Below are positions 1 to 8,883 of a stretch of DNA of 64,000 nt, piece after piece. The stretch lies in IMG/VR virus record IMGVR_UViG_3300050190_000082, positions 89,760-153,759 of that record; one strand, given 5' to 3'. The DNA is from a virus. Made by a program: the position numbers and the translations under genes. The stretch's first letter is position 1; every line of letters starts with the position of its first letter. The notes under the pieces are model-generated. The model made no database searches. It was given only the letters and a program-made list of their open reading frames with translations, and had not been told where the DNA came from.

Positions 1-3000
1 CCTACAGAAACAGTGGCTCCATAGAAATAGCAACTATTGTCGAAAGAAGATATATCTGTATGTATTACTCCACCTGCATCCATACTCGCGACATTAAGAC
101 TATCCCCACCCTGTGCTACCGAATGTATCATAGTTAGGTATGGAAGATTGTATGAACCGCTAGCTCCGATACCCATTTCGAAACATTGTGTTGTTCCGTT
201 GAACCCTTGTATTGTAGACTGCTGTATTGATACATAATTTGAATCCGCAGTCTGTAGGGTTGACCCTGTAATAGTTACCCCTGAAATAGTCCCAGCTATC
301 AAATTTCCAGGAATTGAAACATTTCCATCTGCACTAATGGTAACAGGATTCTTACCTGTCATACCAAACTGAGCAGAGCCATCTACATTAAGCATAAATG
401 TTGGTTGATTAGCATTATATGTAACTATACCGATTGTGGAATTTGTTCCACCTAAGACATCCCTTCCCATTGCAACACCTGTTAATATTGGTGATGATGC
501 CGTTCCAGCGTTACCGTTAACATAGGTGCGACCCTCAAATGATCCGTTTATACCAGCAAATATCTTAGGTGTTATGATTGAATCACCTGAGATCGTTACC
601 TTTAATCCATTCCATTCTGATACCCAATCTAATAGGTTAGCATCTACTCCGTTTGTCCCATTCATTCCATTTGTACCGTCAGTGCCTTTGATTAACGCCC
701 ATATATACATACTGACTGATAAGGAATCCGCTAACGTAAAGTCTGTATATTGACCTAAATAAGTACCCACAGTTTCGCCAGAATTTGCAGTAAATGTAGC
801 TCCCCCATCATTAGAATATTTTATATGGAGATAAGATGTTTGACCATTTGTTCCATTTACCCCAGGAGTTCCGTTTGTCCCATTATTCCCGTTTAATCCA
901 TCAATTCCTTTAATTAAGTTCCAGTTATATGCAGATGGTGAACCAGAACTACTAGAGGTATAATCAACATATGTCCCTATATAAGTTCCACTTGTATAAT
1001 TAAATCCAGATGAACCATCTGAACTATTCGCATATGCTACATGAAAATAAGTCGTTTGACCAGTTGCGCCCGTATTACCTTGGACTCCTTGAGCCCCTGT
1101 GTTACCAGTATCCCCTTTTGCTACTATACATATCCAGTAAGATGGATTACCAACTGGTATTACTCCATAGCTAGTAGCTGACACACAAGCATATAAACTT
1201 CCTAAATAATTTACTGTGTCAATATATGACGTGTTATTTACATAGGTTGTACCAGACATCCATGCTCCCATATTACGATAACTTACACCTGTTGCACCAG
1301 TTGCTCCACCAGAAGGTCCTATTGGTCCTATTGGTCCTTGTGCGCCTTGGATAGCCAATGTTCCCCAATAGGTAGTATCTGATACTGGGTGATTTAAGTT
1401 ATTGTCCACTTCGCAATAATATGAACTAGCTCCATCTGTTACAATGTCTGTATAGAGTAAATTGTTGGCATAAGTTGTTGAAGCATTCCATATACCCATT
1501 GCTCGAAAACTCTTCCCTGTTGCTCCTGTTGCTCCTAACGTCCCATTTATACCATTCGCTCCAGGTGTTCCTGTAGAACCTTGTTTAGCTTTACTATAAG
1601 TAAACCGTTTTGTACCAATTAATGTTCCAACACCAGCAGATTTAATATCTAAGTCAATATAACCAGAATCGACAGTAGAGGGAACATAAGTTATAGTAAC
1701 TGATCCACTTGTTCCATCAGATGAAGTAATAGCAGGACTTAATATTATTCCTGAGTCTGATTTTGTGTTAAGATAAGCTACATAATTTGTACTAACATCT
1801 GTTGAACCCTGATAGACCTTAAATCCCGTACTCGCTCCTGTATAAGATGTTACATTCCCACTATTGTCTGCAACTAATGTAACATCTTCATTGGTTAGGA
1901 AAATACTGAAACTATCAGAACCATCTTGAACTTGCACTAATGTTACTGTATCAGTTAATGTATCACATACAACACTATTACTATTCGCCCCCGATACAAC
2001 ACATTTATAAGCATGTTGTTTGTCAGTAATAGCGAAATCAGATGAATTTGAAACAGTATAACTACTAGAAACAGCATTAGATATTAATACACCATCTTTA
2101 TACCAAGTATAAATTGGAATTGGAGTAGCATCAATATTTTGTAAATTTGCTGTTAAAGTAATTGCAGAGGGAGTTACTATTCCTGCTTTATTCATACTAA
2201 AAACTTGTCCAGAAAAACCTAATGCCATGTCATAAGCTAAACCATCTTTACCATTATATACATCATTGATTGTGATTTGACCTCTTGCTATATTAATTGG
2301 CGTAGTCAATGTTTGAATATCACACACAAATGTTGCTTTTCCATCTACATCAAGATCAGTAATAGTTATTGATTTATATGTCGCACCAGTACCTTCCCAG
2401 CTACCTGTGCCTTTCCATACATGGTCAAGTGTTCCATCCTTATCATAACGAGTCCAAATGTATGTATATTCAACACCTGTAAGATCAACCTCAACTCCTG
2501 ATTTCCATATGTTTGTAGTTAAATTTGTTGACCCCACACCTTGAAGGAAAACTATACCATTACTTGCTGAAATATCAATTTGAAGTGGGTCAGTTTTATC
2601 AATAAAACTAATAATATCAAAACATGATTGTCCAATAGTTGAACTACCAGCCATATTATCTGTGATAATGCATTTAAATGATTCATAATTTAGTACAGTT
2701 GTATCCATAATTGTTAATTCATTCGTATTATATCCAGAACATCCAGAGAATGTTGCATCTGCATTAATAGGAGTCCATACTCCTTCAACTATAATATACC
2801 ATTGATAAGATACACCAGAAGTCTCTATTACTGATCCTCTCCACATATCACAATGAGCTTGTAAAGAAGGTGAAGCACCATTATTGAAAATCGCTCCATT
2901 AGGGGCATAGGCTACAGCCATAATTGTTGTTCCTTCATTTATAGAACCCCCAGTGATAGGTGAACTATTACTAGAATTTTTATCTATATAAATATCAGAA

Positions 3001-3287
3001 ATATCTCCAAATGGGGAAGTTAATAATACTACATCATTAATCTGAAGAACTACTCCTGATTTATTTGATAAATGTGCTAATAATGAGGAAGTAGTACCAT
3101 GATTTACTGATATATCAGCGTAAGTATCATTATCATAAGTTTGTACAATAGTACCATAATAATGTTTTGCTATTGGTTGACTATCAATTCCCTGTTTAAC
3201 CCATTTTTTAACTTCTTTCATAAATTGATTCTGTTGTTTGAAATTTAATACCTGTTTTGATGGTGCTGTCGTTATTTTTGTTGTCAC
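1..3287 (-). CDS. Collagen-like tail fibre/tail tip protein (3' end outside window)
   Basis: A GTG start sits 7 nt after a GGGGTGA ribosome binding site, and the frame stays open for about 1095 codons to the window edge, so the C-terminus is missing. The first 110 residues look like a phage tail-associated domain (KQGIDSQPIAKHYYGT). Ig-like or fibre modules follow, then five Gly-X-Y blocks (such as GPIGPIGPSG and GNNGTNGTPG) alternating with short carbohydrate-module-like repeats containing YW. The last 200 residues resemble a trimeric fibre shaft (PKIFAGINGSFEG). Last gene of the tail operon seen here, after the baseplate genes. Role in host binding is inferred; exact receptor unknown. Confidence 0.8.
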   Translation of the reverse strand, partial: MTTKITTAPSKQVLNFKQQNQFMKEVKKWVKQGIDSQPIAKHYYGTIVQTYDNDTYADISVNHGTTSSLLAHLSNKSGVVLQINDVVLLTSPFGDISDIYIDKNSSNSSPITGGSINEGTTIMAVAYAPNGAIFNNGASPSLQAHCDMWRGSVIETSGVSYQWYIIVEGVWTPINADATFSGCSGYNTNELTIMDTTVLNYESFKCIITDNMAGSSTIGQSCFDIISFIDKTDPLQIDISASNGIVFLQGVGSTNLTTNIWKSGVEVDLTGVEYTYIWTRYDKDGTLDHVWKGTGSWEGTGATYKSITITDLDVDGKATFVCDIQTLTTPINIARGQITINDVYNGKDGLAYDMALGFSGQVFSMNKAGIVTPSAITLTANLQNIDATPIPIYTWYKDGVLISNAVSSSYTVSNSSDFAITDKQHAYKCVVSGANSNSVVCDTLTDTVTLVQVQDGSDSFSIFLTNEDVTLVADNSGNVTSYTGASTGFKVYQGSTDVSTNYVAYLNTKSDSGIILSPAITSSDGTSGSVTITYVPSTVDSGYIDLDIKSAGVGTLIGTKRFTYSKAKQGSTGTPGANGINGTLGATGATGKSFRAMGIWNASTTYANNLLYTDIVTDGASSYYCEVDNNLNHPVSDTTYWGTLAIQGAQGPIGPIGPSGGATGATGVSYRNMGAWMSGTTYVNNTSYIDTVNYLGSLYACVSATSYGVIPVGNPSYWICIVAKGDTGNTGAQGVQGNTGATGQTTYFHVAYANSSDGSSGFNYTSGTYIGTYVDYTSSSSGSPSAYNWNLIKGIDGLNGNNGTNGTPGVNGTNGQTSYLHIKYSNDGGATFTANSGETVGTYLGQYTDFTLADSLSVSMYIWALIKGTDGTNGMNGTNGVDANLLDWVSEWNGLKVTISGDSIITPKIFAGINGSFEGRTYVNGNAGTASSPILTGVAMGRDVLGGTNSTIGIVTYNANQPTFMLNVDGSAQFGMTGKNPVTISADGNVSIPGNLIAGTISGVTITGSTLQTADSNYVSIQQSTIQGFNGTTQCFEMGIGASGSYNLPYLTMIHSVAQGGDSLNVASMDAGGVIHTDISSFDNSCYFYGATVSV

Positions 3288-3322
3288 TTATATTTCACCC
3301 CATTGGAATAATTATTTATTAC

Positions 3323-4483
3323 TTATATGGTGGTCATAGTTAATCTGTCTTCAAAATCAGATGAATCGGAAAATAAGAATCCAGTTATTGTCATTGGTGA
3401 TTTAGCCGTTAAACCTAGTTGAAACTGCTGGATTATATATTTCTTTGCGTAACATCCAATAGAGTCATCTGATATAATAATTGCCTTATTAACATCTAGA
3501 TGAAGTAAATTTATACTACTTATTGATATATTTTCTTGTACTCGTTTTGCTTTAATACCTTCCATTTTTGCTCTTTGATTACATAATTCATTAGAACTTA
3601 TTTTTGAATCTGTAATTACTGGCATAGGTTTATCGCCTATTAATTGAACTCTAGTATTTGATGTTAAATCATCATTAATATATTCACCTGTATATGTAAT
3701 TCCACTTGATGACGAATTTCCAACAACATAAACGTGATTGAAGGTTTGTGAGTATTTCAAAATTCTGCTTGAACCCATATAAGCTACTTGATCTGTAGAA
3801 AAGGTATATATCGTTTCAACTACACTGGCATCGCTAAATTCTTTAAATACAAAATGTCCTGTTGTGTCATAATATACTTCTCTGCTATAAAGATTAGCTA
3901 GACTTTTTAATACATCTCCATAAGTAGAACTTTCTGCCCAACGAAGGTCAAAGGGAGGGGCATCAGGTAAATCTTGTAATATGGGAGCTTTCTTATCTCC
4001 AACTAATTCTAATATGCTTCTTATAGCATTAACAACGGAAGAGCCAGAGGGGATAATATATATATGTCCTATTGGAATATCAAGTAGACTCCACTTATCT
4101 TGACAGTTTAAAGTAACCTTTTTCTCACTAAAATTACTAGTAATAGAAGGATCTGAATTAAAAACACAGAAGATACCTTGTGGAAACCAAACTTCATTAT
4201 CTTGACCGTCTTTATATCCTAAATATAATTGGAATTTAAATCCTATCCATAGCGAATCTATCGAGGGCAAAAAATCTTTATTACTATTATCTAATATTAA
4301 AGATAAACTTCTTCTAACCCCATTTGTAATATCACAAGTTAGAGAAGATGAATCTAGGGGAAGTTTAATTATTGATGATTGAGCAGATTCGTCATTTCTC
4401 AGAAACTCTAAACGACATAATGGGAAAAGTATTCTTGAGTTTAAGCACTGAATATATTGCTCAAATGACATTTGATTTGCCAA
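3323..4483 (-). CDS. Baseplate/tail hub-like protein
   Basis: 386 aa from a TTG start (AAGGTGAT 7 nt upstream; an ATG four codons later is the alternative). Beta-rich protein with the look of siphophage tail-hub or receptor-base proteins: an N-terminal half with short strands (FPQGIFCVF, KVTLNCQDKWSLLD), then a domain near residues 150-215 (YGDVLKSLANLYSREVYYD) of the kind found in Dit/Tal-type hub proteins. It lies between other tail-tip genes and the collagen-like fibre, which supports a tail-tip role. The family assignment is from architecture and context only. Confidence 0.6.
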   Translation of the reverse strand: MANQMSFEQYIQCLNSRILFPLCRLEFLRNDESAQSSIIKLPLDSSSLTCDITNGVRRSLSLILDNSNKDFLPSIDSLWIGFKFQLYLGYKDGQDNEVWFPQGIFCVFNSDPSITSNFSEKKVTLNCQDKWSLLDIPIGHIYIIPSGSSVVNAIRSILELVGDKKAPILQDLPDAPPFDLRWAESSTYGDVLKSLANLYSREVYYDTTGHFVFKEFSDASVVETIYTFSTDQVAYMGSSRILKYSQTFNHVYVVGNSSSSGITYTGEYINDDLTSNTRVQLIGDKPMPVITDSKISSNELCNQRAKMEGIKAKRVQENISISSINLLHLDVNKAIIISDDSIGCYAKKYIIQQFQLGLTAKSPMTITGFLFSDSSDFEDRLTMTTI

Positions 4484-4515
4484 ATTATATCACCTTCTTG
4501 CTATCATATCTTTTA

Positions 4516-5445
4516 TTATACGTCTCCTACTTCATTCCAAGGTATTGTTACATCTACAAGAGATTGTGCATTATCGCCTACCGCAATTACATCATTTAAT
4601 TTATAATCAAATGTATTTGCAGTAGATTCAGTAATCACCTTAATCAATTGCCCTGTTTTGCTCTTTAGGTACTTATATTTTTTATCATGCAAAAATGTAC
4701 CTAAACTTTCTAAGTAATCGCTCCACCGAATTTTTGCATCAAAATCCAACAAACCATTAGAATCGAAGGGAATTAACTTTGAAGTTATCGCACCAGACCT
4801 AAAATTTCTATTACTTACAACGAATGTATCAAATTTTGTATAATTCTGAAGCATTGTAGTATTTGAGTTAATCGTTACTTTATCGCTCGTTGTATCAATA
4901 TCAAATTTATACACCTCAACATTAGAATTAATATCAACATCCATACTATCTGCGTCCTGAGAAATTATAAAATATCCATAGAATGATGTCTTCTGAATGT
5001 CCGTAATTATGGGTTCACTTATCTGAGTAGCAGAATTAGCAAATAATAAATATTCATAGGATTGATTCCCTTCACATTTATAATCAATCCAACTCGTTAT
5101 ATCAGGATTTACTGTCGTAACTAAAGTTAATATATCACCCTCATATATTCTTCTATATAGTGACCAACTTACAGGGCTATCTACCAGTCCGAATATATTA
5201 CTTCCATCTAAAGTATTATTAAAACTTGCTAGAAATTTTACATCAGGAGTCCATGATGGTAATGTACTTATGCTTGTAGTTAAAACTTGTGAATCTGTTT
5301 TTACATAGTTTTGTATTGCTATTGAATCTAATGTACAGTTACCATTAAAGGTAAAACCAGTATGTACTTCATTATGCAAAGACACATCAGTTATAATTGT
5401 CTGGATTCCCGAAGAATCCATTAAAAATCCATTATTAGTTGACAT
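4516..5445 (-). CDS. Tail-tip/baseplate protein, unknown family
   Basis: 309 aa. Beta-rich and soluble, without signal peptide or membrane segment. The C-terminal third (SDYLESLGTFLHDKKYKYLKSKTGQLIKV) resembles the end domains of phage baseplate wedge or distal-tail proteins, but I cannot name the family. The gene is co-directional with its neighbours, about 30 nt from each, so probably in the tail-tip cluster. Function is inferred from position. Confidence 0.55.
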   Translation of the reverse strand: MSTNNGFLMDSSGIQTIITDVSLHNEVHTGFTFNGNCTLDSIAIQNYVKTDSQVLTTSISTLPSWTPDVKFLASFNNTLDGSNIFGLVDSPVSWSLYRRIYEGDILTLVTTVNPDITSWIDYKCEGNQSYEYLLFANSATQISEPIITDIQKTSFYGYFIISQDADSMDVDINSNVEVYKFDIDTTSDKVTINSNTTMLQNYTKFDTFVVSNRNFRSGAITSKLIPFDSNGLLDFDAKIRWSDYLESLGTFLHDKKYKYLKSKTGQLIKVITESTANTFDYKLNDVIAVGDNAQSLVDVTIPWNEVGDV

Positions 5446-5480
5446 AATTTATCACCATCCAAAAGCTACATATTGGTATT

Positions 5481-5969
5481 CTAACCATAGTAACTTATTC
5501 CAACTTGCAAGATTGTTGCTGTTACTGTAATTCCGAAAGTATTCTCATTAGTGTTTTGCACTACAGTCCTAACAGTCGTTGAGTTAAGTCTAGAATAACT
5601 TAGTAGCCGTACTGATTGAACGTAGTTAGGTGTCTTCAATCTAACACAAATATGATCATCATCATACACCTTAAAAGGAGATGGCATAGTAATATCAATG
5701 GTACGAGTCTCAAAGGGATTTAACGTTGGTGTAACATGACTTTCTACAAGAGTGTTATACCCATATTTCTTAGTTACGCTTTGTGCGTCATGGACTATGG
5801 AACTTTCATTAAGTTTTGTCGTTGTTGTGAGCATAGAATTGGAAGCACTTGCAATAGCATCAGAAGCATTTGCATTAGCTATTACTGCTCCTACTATATC
5901 TCCAAAGCTATCTGTGCTTGCAGAACTACCTGTATCTGGTATCTGTATTCCATTTGCCGTAGTTTTCAT
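5481..5969 (-). CDS. Small tail/fibre-associated protein
   Basis: 162 aa with an Ala/Ser/Thr-rich N-terminus (about residues 15-50, helical or coiled), then a compact beta-rich domain with a basic and aromatic core (VRLLSYSRLNSTTVRTVV). A strong ribosome binding site (GGAGGGG) precedes the ATG. No family recognised. Position among tail-tip genes suggests a structural adaptor or fibre accessory subunit. Confidence 0.5.
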   Translation of the reverse strand: MKTTANGIQIPDTGSSASTDSFGDIVGAVIANANASDAIASASNSMLTTTTKLNESSIVHDAQSVTKKYGYNTLVESHVTPTLNPFETRTIDITMPSPFKVYDDDHICVRLKTPNYVQSVRLLSYSRLNSTTVRTVVQNTNENTFGITVTATILQVGISYYG

Positions 5970-6000
5970 AAATGATACCCCTCCTTTATTAATATGTTAT

Positions 6001-6699
6001 CTAATTATTTGTTTGTACCATAAAAGCAACAGGATAAGTAAACATGTCAGAGACTTTTAAATCAACTATATTTTTAACTTTATTGTATACGTTATATTGT
6101 CTAATTATTGCTCGATCAGGAAGACAAATTATATAGAATGGATTTTCTGTAATTTTAATCAATTCGCTGTAATTTGTTATCCCATTTATTATTGTGTAGA
6201 ATTTTTGTTGACTAAGATTATATCCAATCTGATATTTGCTATCATTAGTTGTCCATATAATTCCATCAAATGTTTTAGGTATTTTAATCATAAATGAAAA
6301 TGTAGAATTTGAAGGAATAATTGATGTAGAATAATTTAAAGTTGTACCTACATTTAATGATAATGCAGTATTACCATAATTAATAAAATTATCAACATAA
6401 TTAAATCCACCAGATATAACTCCTGGATTTGTACATATATTTGCCCAATCTATTTGAACTGCCGACTTATCTAATATTTCAGTAAGAATAGGTTTATTTA
6501 AAACTTTTAAAGTTGGATATGATACATTGAATGTTTTTTGTTGAGATAAAATTAATCCTAATCCACCATTAGGATTTTGACTTTCTATTTCTAAATCAAT
6601 CATATAAGTATTTGTATTATTGAATCCGTCCATAAAGTAGGTTAAGTAGGAAGAATAGACATCTCCAGAACTGGAAATCAATGTTTGAGTTGTTTGCAT
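6001..6699 (-). CDS. Fibre protein with LamG-like fold (putative)
   Basis: 232 aa. The middle part (residues about 100-190: NYSTSIIPSNSTFSFMIKIP, then DGIIWTT, then KYQIGYN) follows the pattern of LamG/concanavalin A-like jelly rolls seen in phage tail-tip proteins. No catalytic motif is visible. It starts next to the end of the coiled-coil protein gene and lies among tail-tip genes. A glycan-binding role is inference. Confidence 0.45.
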   Translation of the reverse strand: MQTTQTLISSSGDVYSSYLTYFMDGFNNTNTYMIDLEIESQNPNGGLGLILSQQKTFNVSYPTLKVLNKPILTEILDKSAVQIDWANICTNPGVISGGFNYVDNFINYGNTALSLNVGTTLNYSTSIIPSNSTFSFMIKIPKTFDGIIWTTNDSKYQIGYNLSQQKFYTIINGITNYSELIKITENPFYIICLPDRAIIRQYNVYNKVKNIVDLKVSDMFTYPVAFMVQTNN

Positions 6700-6712
6700 T
6701 TTATATTTCCCC

Positions 6713-7462
6713 CTACTTATAAACTCTATATTCTATAGTTTCTCCAGTTGCTAAAGACCAACCGTTCAATACAATTGTATTTGCATCAGCATCAATGGTA
6801 TAATTATCACCTAATTTTATTAGACTTCCAAGATCATAAACGTCTATAGCAATTTTTGTAATATCTATTTGACTAAGTATTGATGAGGCAATTGGAATTA
6901 CAGATGTATTATCTACTGTTGCGGTAAAAATTTGAATAGCTTTTAAAATGCTATTAGTTCTATCTAAATTTCTTACATGTTCTCCCACACTAACCCATAC
7001 AAAACCAGATGAGTCTGTTCTGGTGTCAACAAGTTCAGAGTCTTTACCAGTTCCATTACTTGTTACAATATTCGCTACTTGTGACTGAGCATTAGTAGCA
7101 GTGGTTAAAGCATTATCCGCTACGACTACTGCATTATCTGCTGTAGTCATAGCTAAATTAGCAGTGGTAACAGCACTGTCTGCTGTAGTCATAGTCCCAT
7201 CTGCTGTATCTTTCGCTAAATTAGCAGTGGTTAGAGCTTGCGCAATATTACTAATTGCTGTATTTGCAGTATCTATTGCTCCATTCACTGATGTAGTTAT
7301 TGCTAGTAAGTCACTTTGGTTAGGTACGTCGATATTTGAATTTACTGTGCCAATGACGATCCTGCCTTCGTCTTCTACGATTGCTATCTGCCCATCTGAT
7401 AAAATGGGTAAATTTGCACGCAAACCCCTACTATGTTTCATCATATCTACTTGGGTAGCCAT
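6713..7462 (-). CDS. Coiled-coil fibre/tail appendage protein
   Basis: 249 aa. The N-terminus (MKHSRGLRANLPILSDGQIA) matches the attachment domain of phage fibre and neck-fibre proteins of Firmicutes phages (known pattern). Residues about 55-130 form repeated Ala/Thr heptads of the type TTADSAVTTANLA, a trimeric coiled coil with near-identical tandem units. A C-terminal beta domain of about 100 residues follows. The tandem units make this a likely site of recombination and length variation. Confidence 0.6.
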   Translation of the reverse strand: MATQVDMMKHSRGLRANLPILSDGQIAIVEDEGRIVIGTVNSNIDVPNQSDLLAITTSVNGAIDTANTAISNIAQALTTANLAKDTADGTMTTADSAVTTANLAMTTADNAVVVADNALTTATNAQSQVANIVTSNGTGKDSELVDTRTDSSGFVWVSVGEHVRNLDRTNSILKAIQIFTATVDNTSVIPIASSILSQIDITKIAIDVYDLGSLIKLGDNYTIDADANTIVLNGWSLATGETIEYRVYK

Positions 7463-7482
7463 CTATATAACCTCCTTTATAA

Positions 7483-8808
7483 TTAAAATGTTCCTTCATC
7501 TACACTTATCCCACTGAATACTGAACCAAATGTACCTTCATCAATAACAGAACCATTAACAGATTGACCAAAATACCCCTCGGTTATCTGGTAATTTATA
7601 GCATATAAACTATAATTATATTTCTTTATTGGTATATTTTCTGCTTGACTATAAGTAGAAGTAAATGTGAACGATTTGTTTGTAATTGTAGTTGGTGCAT
7701 TTAATACTGAAGTAGGAGTTGACATCGAAGTGAAGATCATTTCGCCTGAAGAAACGTTTTCGCCATTATTATTATTGTTCCAAAGAGTAAGTTGCCATTT
7801 AATTGCTCCTTTTTGTGTAATAGTATTTGCAGGGAGTGTAAAACTAAATAATTGTTTGTCATAAAGCATTGTTGGTAATGCAGTTTTATTTGATGTTTTT
7901 AAACTATCAAAATAACAAAAAGAATTACTAGATTGAGAACTTTTGCTTCCAGTTAAAGTAATTTTAATTGTATGATTTGAAAGTGCTAGATTTGTATTTG
8001 TAAATGCTAACACATTCAAGTCATAAGTTGGGGAATACAAATCAATTATTCCTTGGTCTATACCATCAATAGAAATTTGAATTGTTCCACTATCAGGTGT
8101 TTTATCCATATAAATATCTATTCCATTAGCTAAGAATGTATATTGTAAATAAGAACCCCCATTGCTACAATTCTTTGAACCATTTGTATTCAAAACTTGA
8201 AGATAATCGAGGTCAATTCTAGAATCAGCAGAAGAACTATTTTTAGTACCTAATACTAGAAATTTTATAGTATGACTTCCATATGCTAAATTTGTAATAG
8301 AATAGGCTAAAGTTCTAAAATTATTGCCATTTATTGATGTTCCAGCGATATAAGTATCTATTGTGCCTTCACTTAATCCATCTATAAATACCTCAAAGAT
8401 TCCTTTATCTATGCCAAATGTAAAATATGTATTTATACCAGTTCCTAAAAATGTGTATTGAGCATAATCATTTGCTAAATTAGAATGGTGATCCGTACCG
8501 TTGTAGTAATGAGGATCACTATTCTGAAGCCATCCATTACCATAGTATTGAATTAATGGATTTGTATCATCTATAGTTTGATTTGTTGCTGTTGTCCATG
8601 TTCCAGAATATGTAATACCAGAGTTTGAATTGGGAATAGTTACAGAGGAACCTGAGTCATAAAGAATTTGGTTGTCAAGAGATTTTACAGTTACCTGAAA
8701 ACTGTCAATTTGCAAGCCGTTCACGATTGCTGACATTACTAAATCATTTTTTAAATCACAACAGACGTTGTAGGGACTCATTCCACTTGGCTGATATATG
8801 GTTTGCAA
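7483..8808 (-). CDS. Receptor-binding/fibre protein with two carbohydrate-binding-like modules
   Basis: 441 aa. Two related jelly-roll modules (about residues 60-200 and 210-310) share the pattern YTFLGTGI, then a DGxxxGTID hairpin, then a LxxxSHTIKIxxTGTK strand; this is typical of carbohydrate-binding modules on phage fibres and glycosidases. The C-terminus has further beta strands and a short duplicated motif (DEGTFGSV and SVDEGTF). It is the first gene after the tape measure, where distal-tail or receptor-binding proteins usually lie. Glycan binding is inferred. Confidence 0.55.
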   Translation of the reverse strand: MQTIYQPSGMSPYNVCCDLKNDLVMSAIVNGLQIDSFQVTVKSLDNQILYDSGSSVTIPNSNSGITYSGTWTTATNQTIDDTNPLIQYYGNGWLQNSDPHYYNGTDHHSNLANDYAQYTFLGTGINTYFTFGIDKGIFEVFIDGLSEGTIDTYIAGTSINGNNFRTLAYSITNLAYGSHTIKFLVLGTKNSSSADSRIDLDYLQVLNTNGSKNCSNGGSYLQYTFLANGIDIYMDKTPDSGTIQISIDGIDQGIIDLYSPTYDLNVLAFTNTNLALSNHTIKITLTGSKSSQSSNSFCYFDSLKTSNKTALPTMLYDKQLFSFTLPANTITQKGAIKWQLTLWNNNNNGENVSSGEMIFTSMSTPTSVLNAPTTITNKSFTFTSTYSQAENIPIKKYNYSLYAINYQITEGYFGQSVNGSVIDEGTFGSVFSGISVDEGTF

Positions 8809-8832
8809 TTTTAATTCACCACCTTAAAATAG

Positions 8833-8870
8833 AGATGGGTAATACTATCATAAAGATAAATCACCCATCT
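8833..8870 (-). terminator. Intergenic hairpin after tape-measure gene
   Basis: Inverted repeat AGATGGGT/ACCCATCT with a 22-nt AT-rich loop lies between the tape-measure stop and the ribosome binding site of the next gene. On the minus strand it is followed by CTATTTT, so termination is possible but weak; an RNA-processing or stabilising hairpin fits as well. Confidence 0.45.
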
Positions 8871-8883
8871 ATTACTTATATTT

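Noticed and set aside
37-7864. Plus-strand ORFs opposite the tail-tip and fibre genes
   Set aside because: They lack ribosome binding sites, have odd compositions, and the minus strand carries coherent recognisable proteins through the same DNA.
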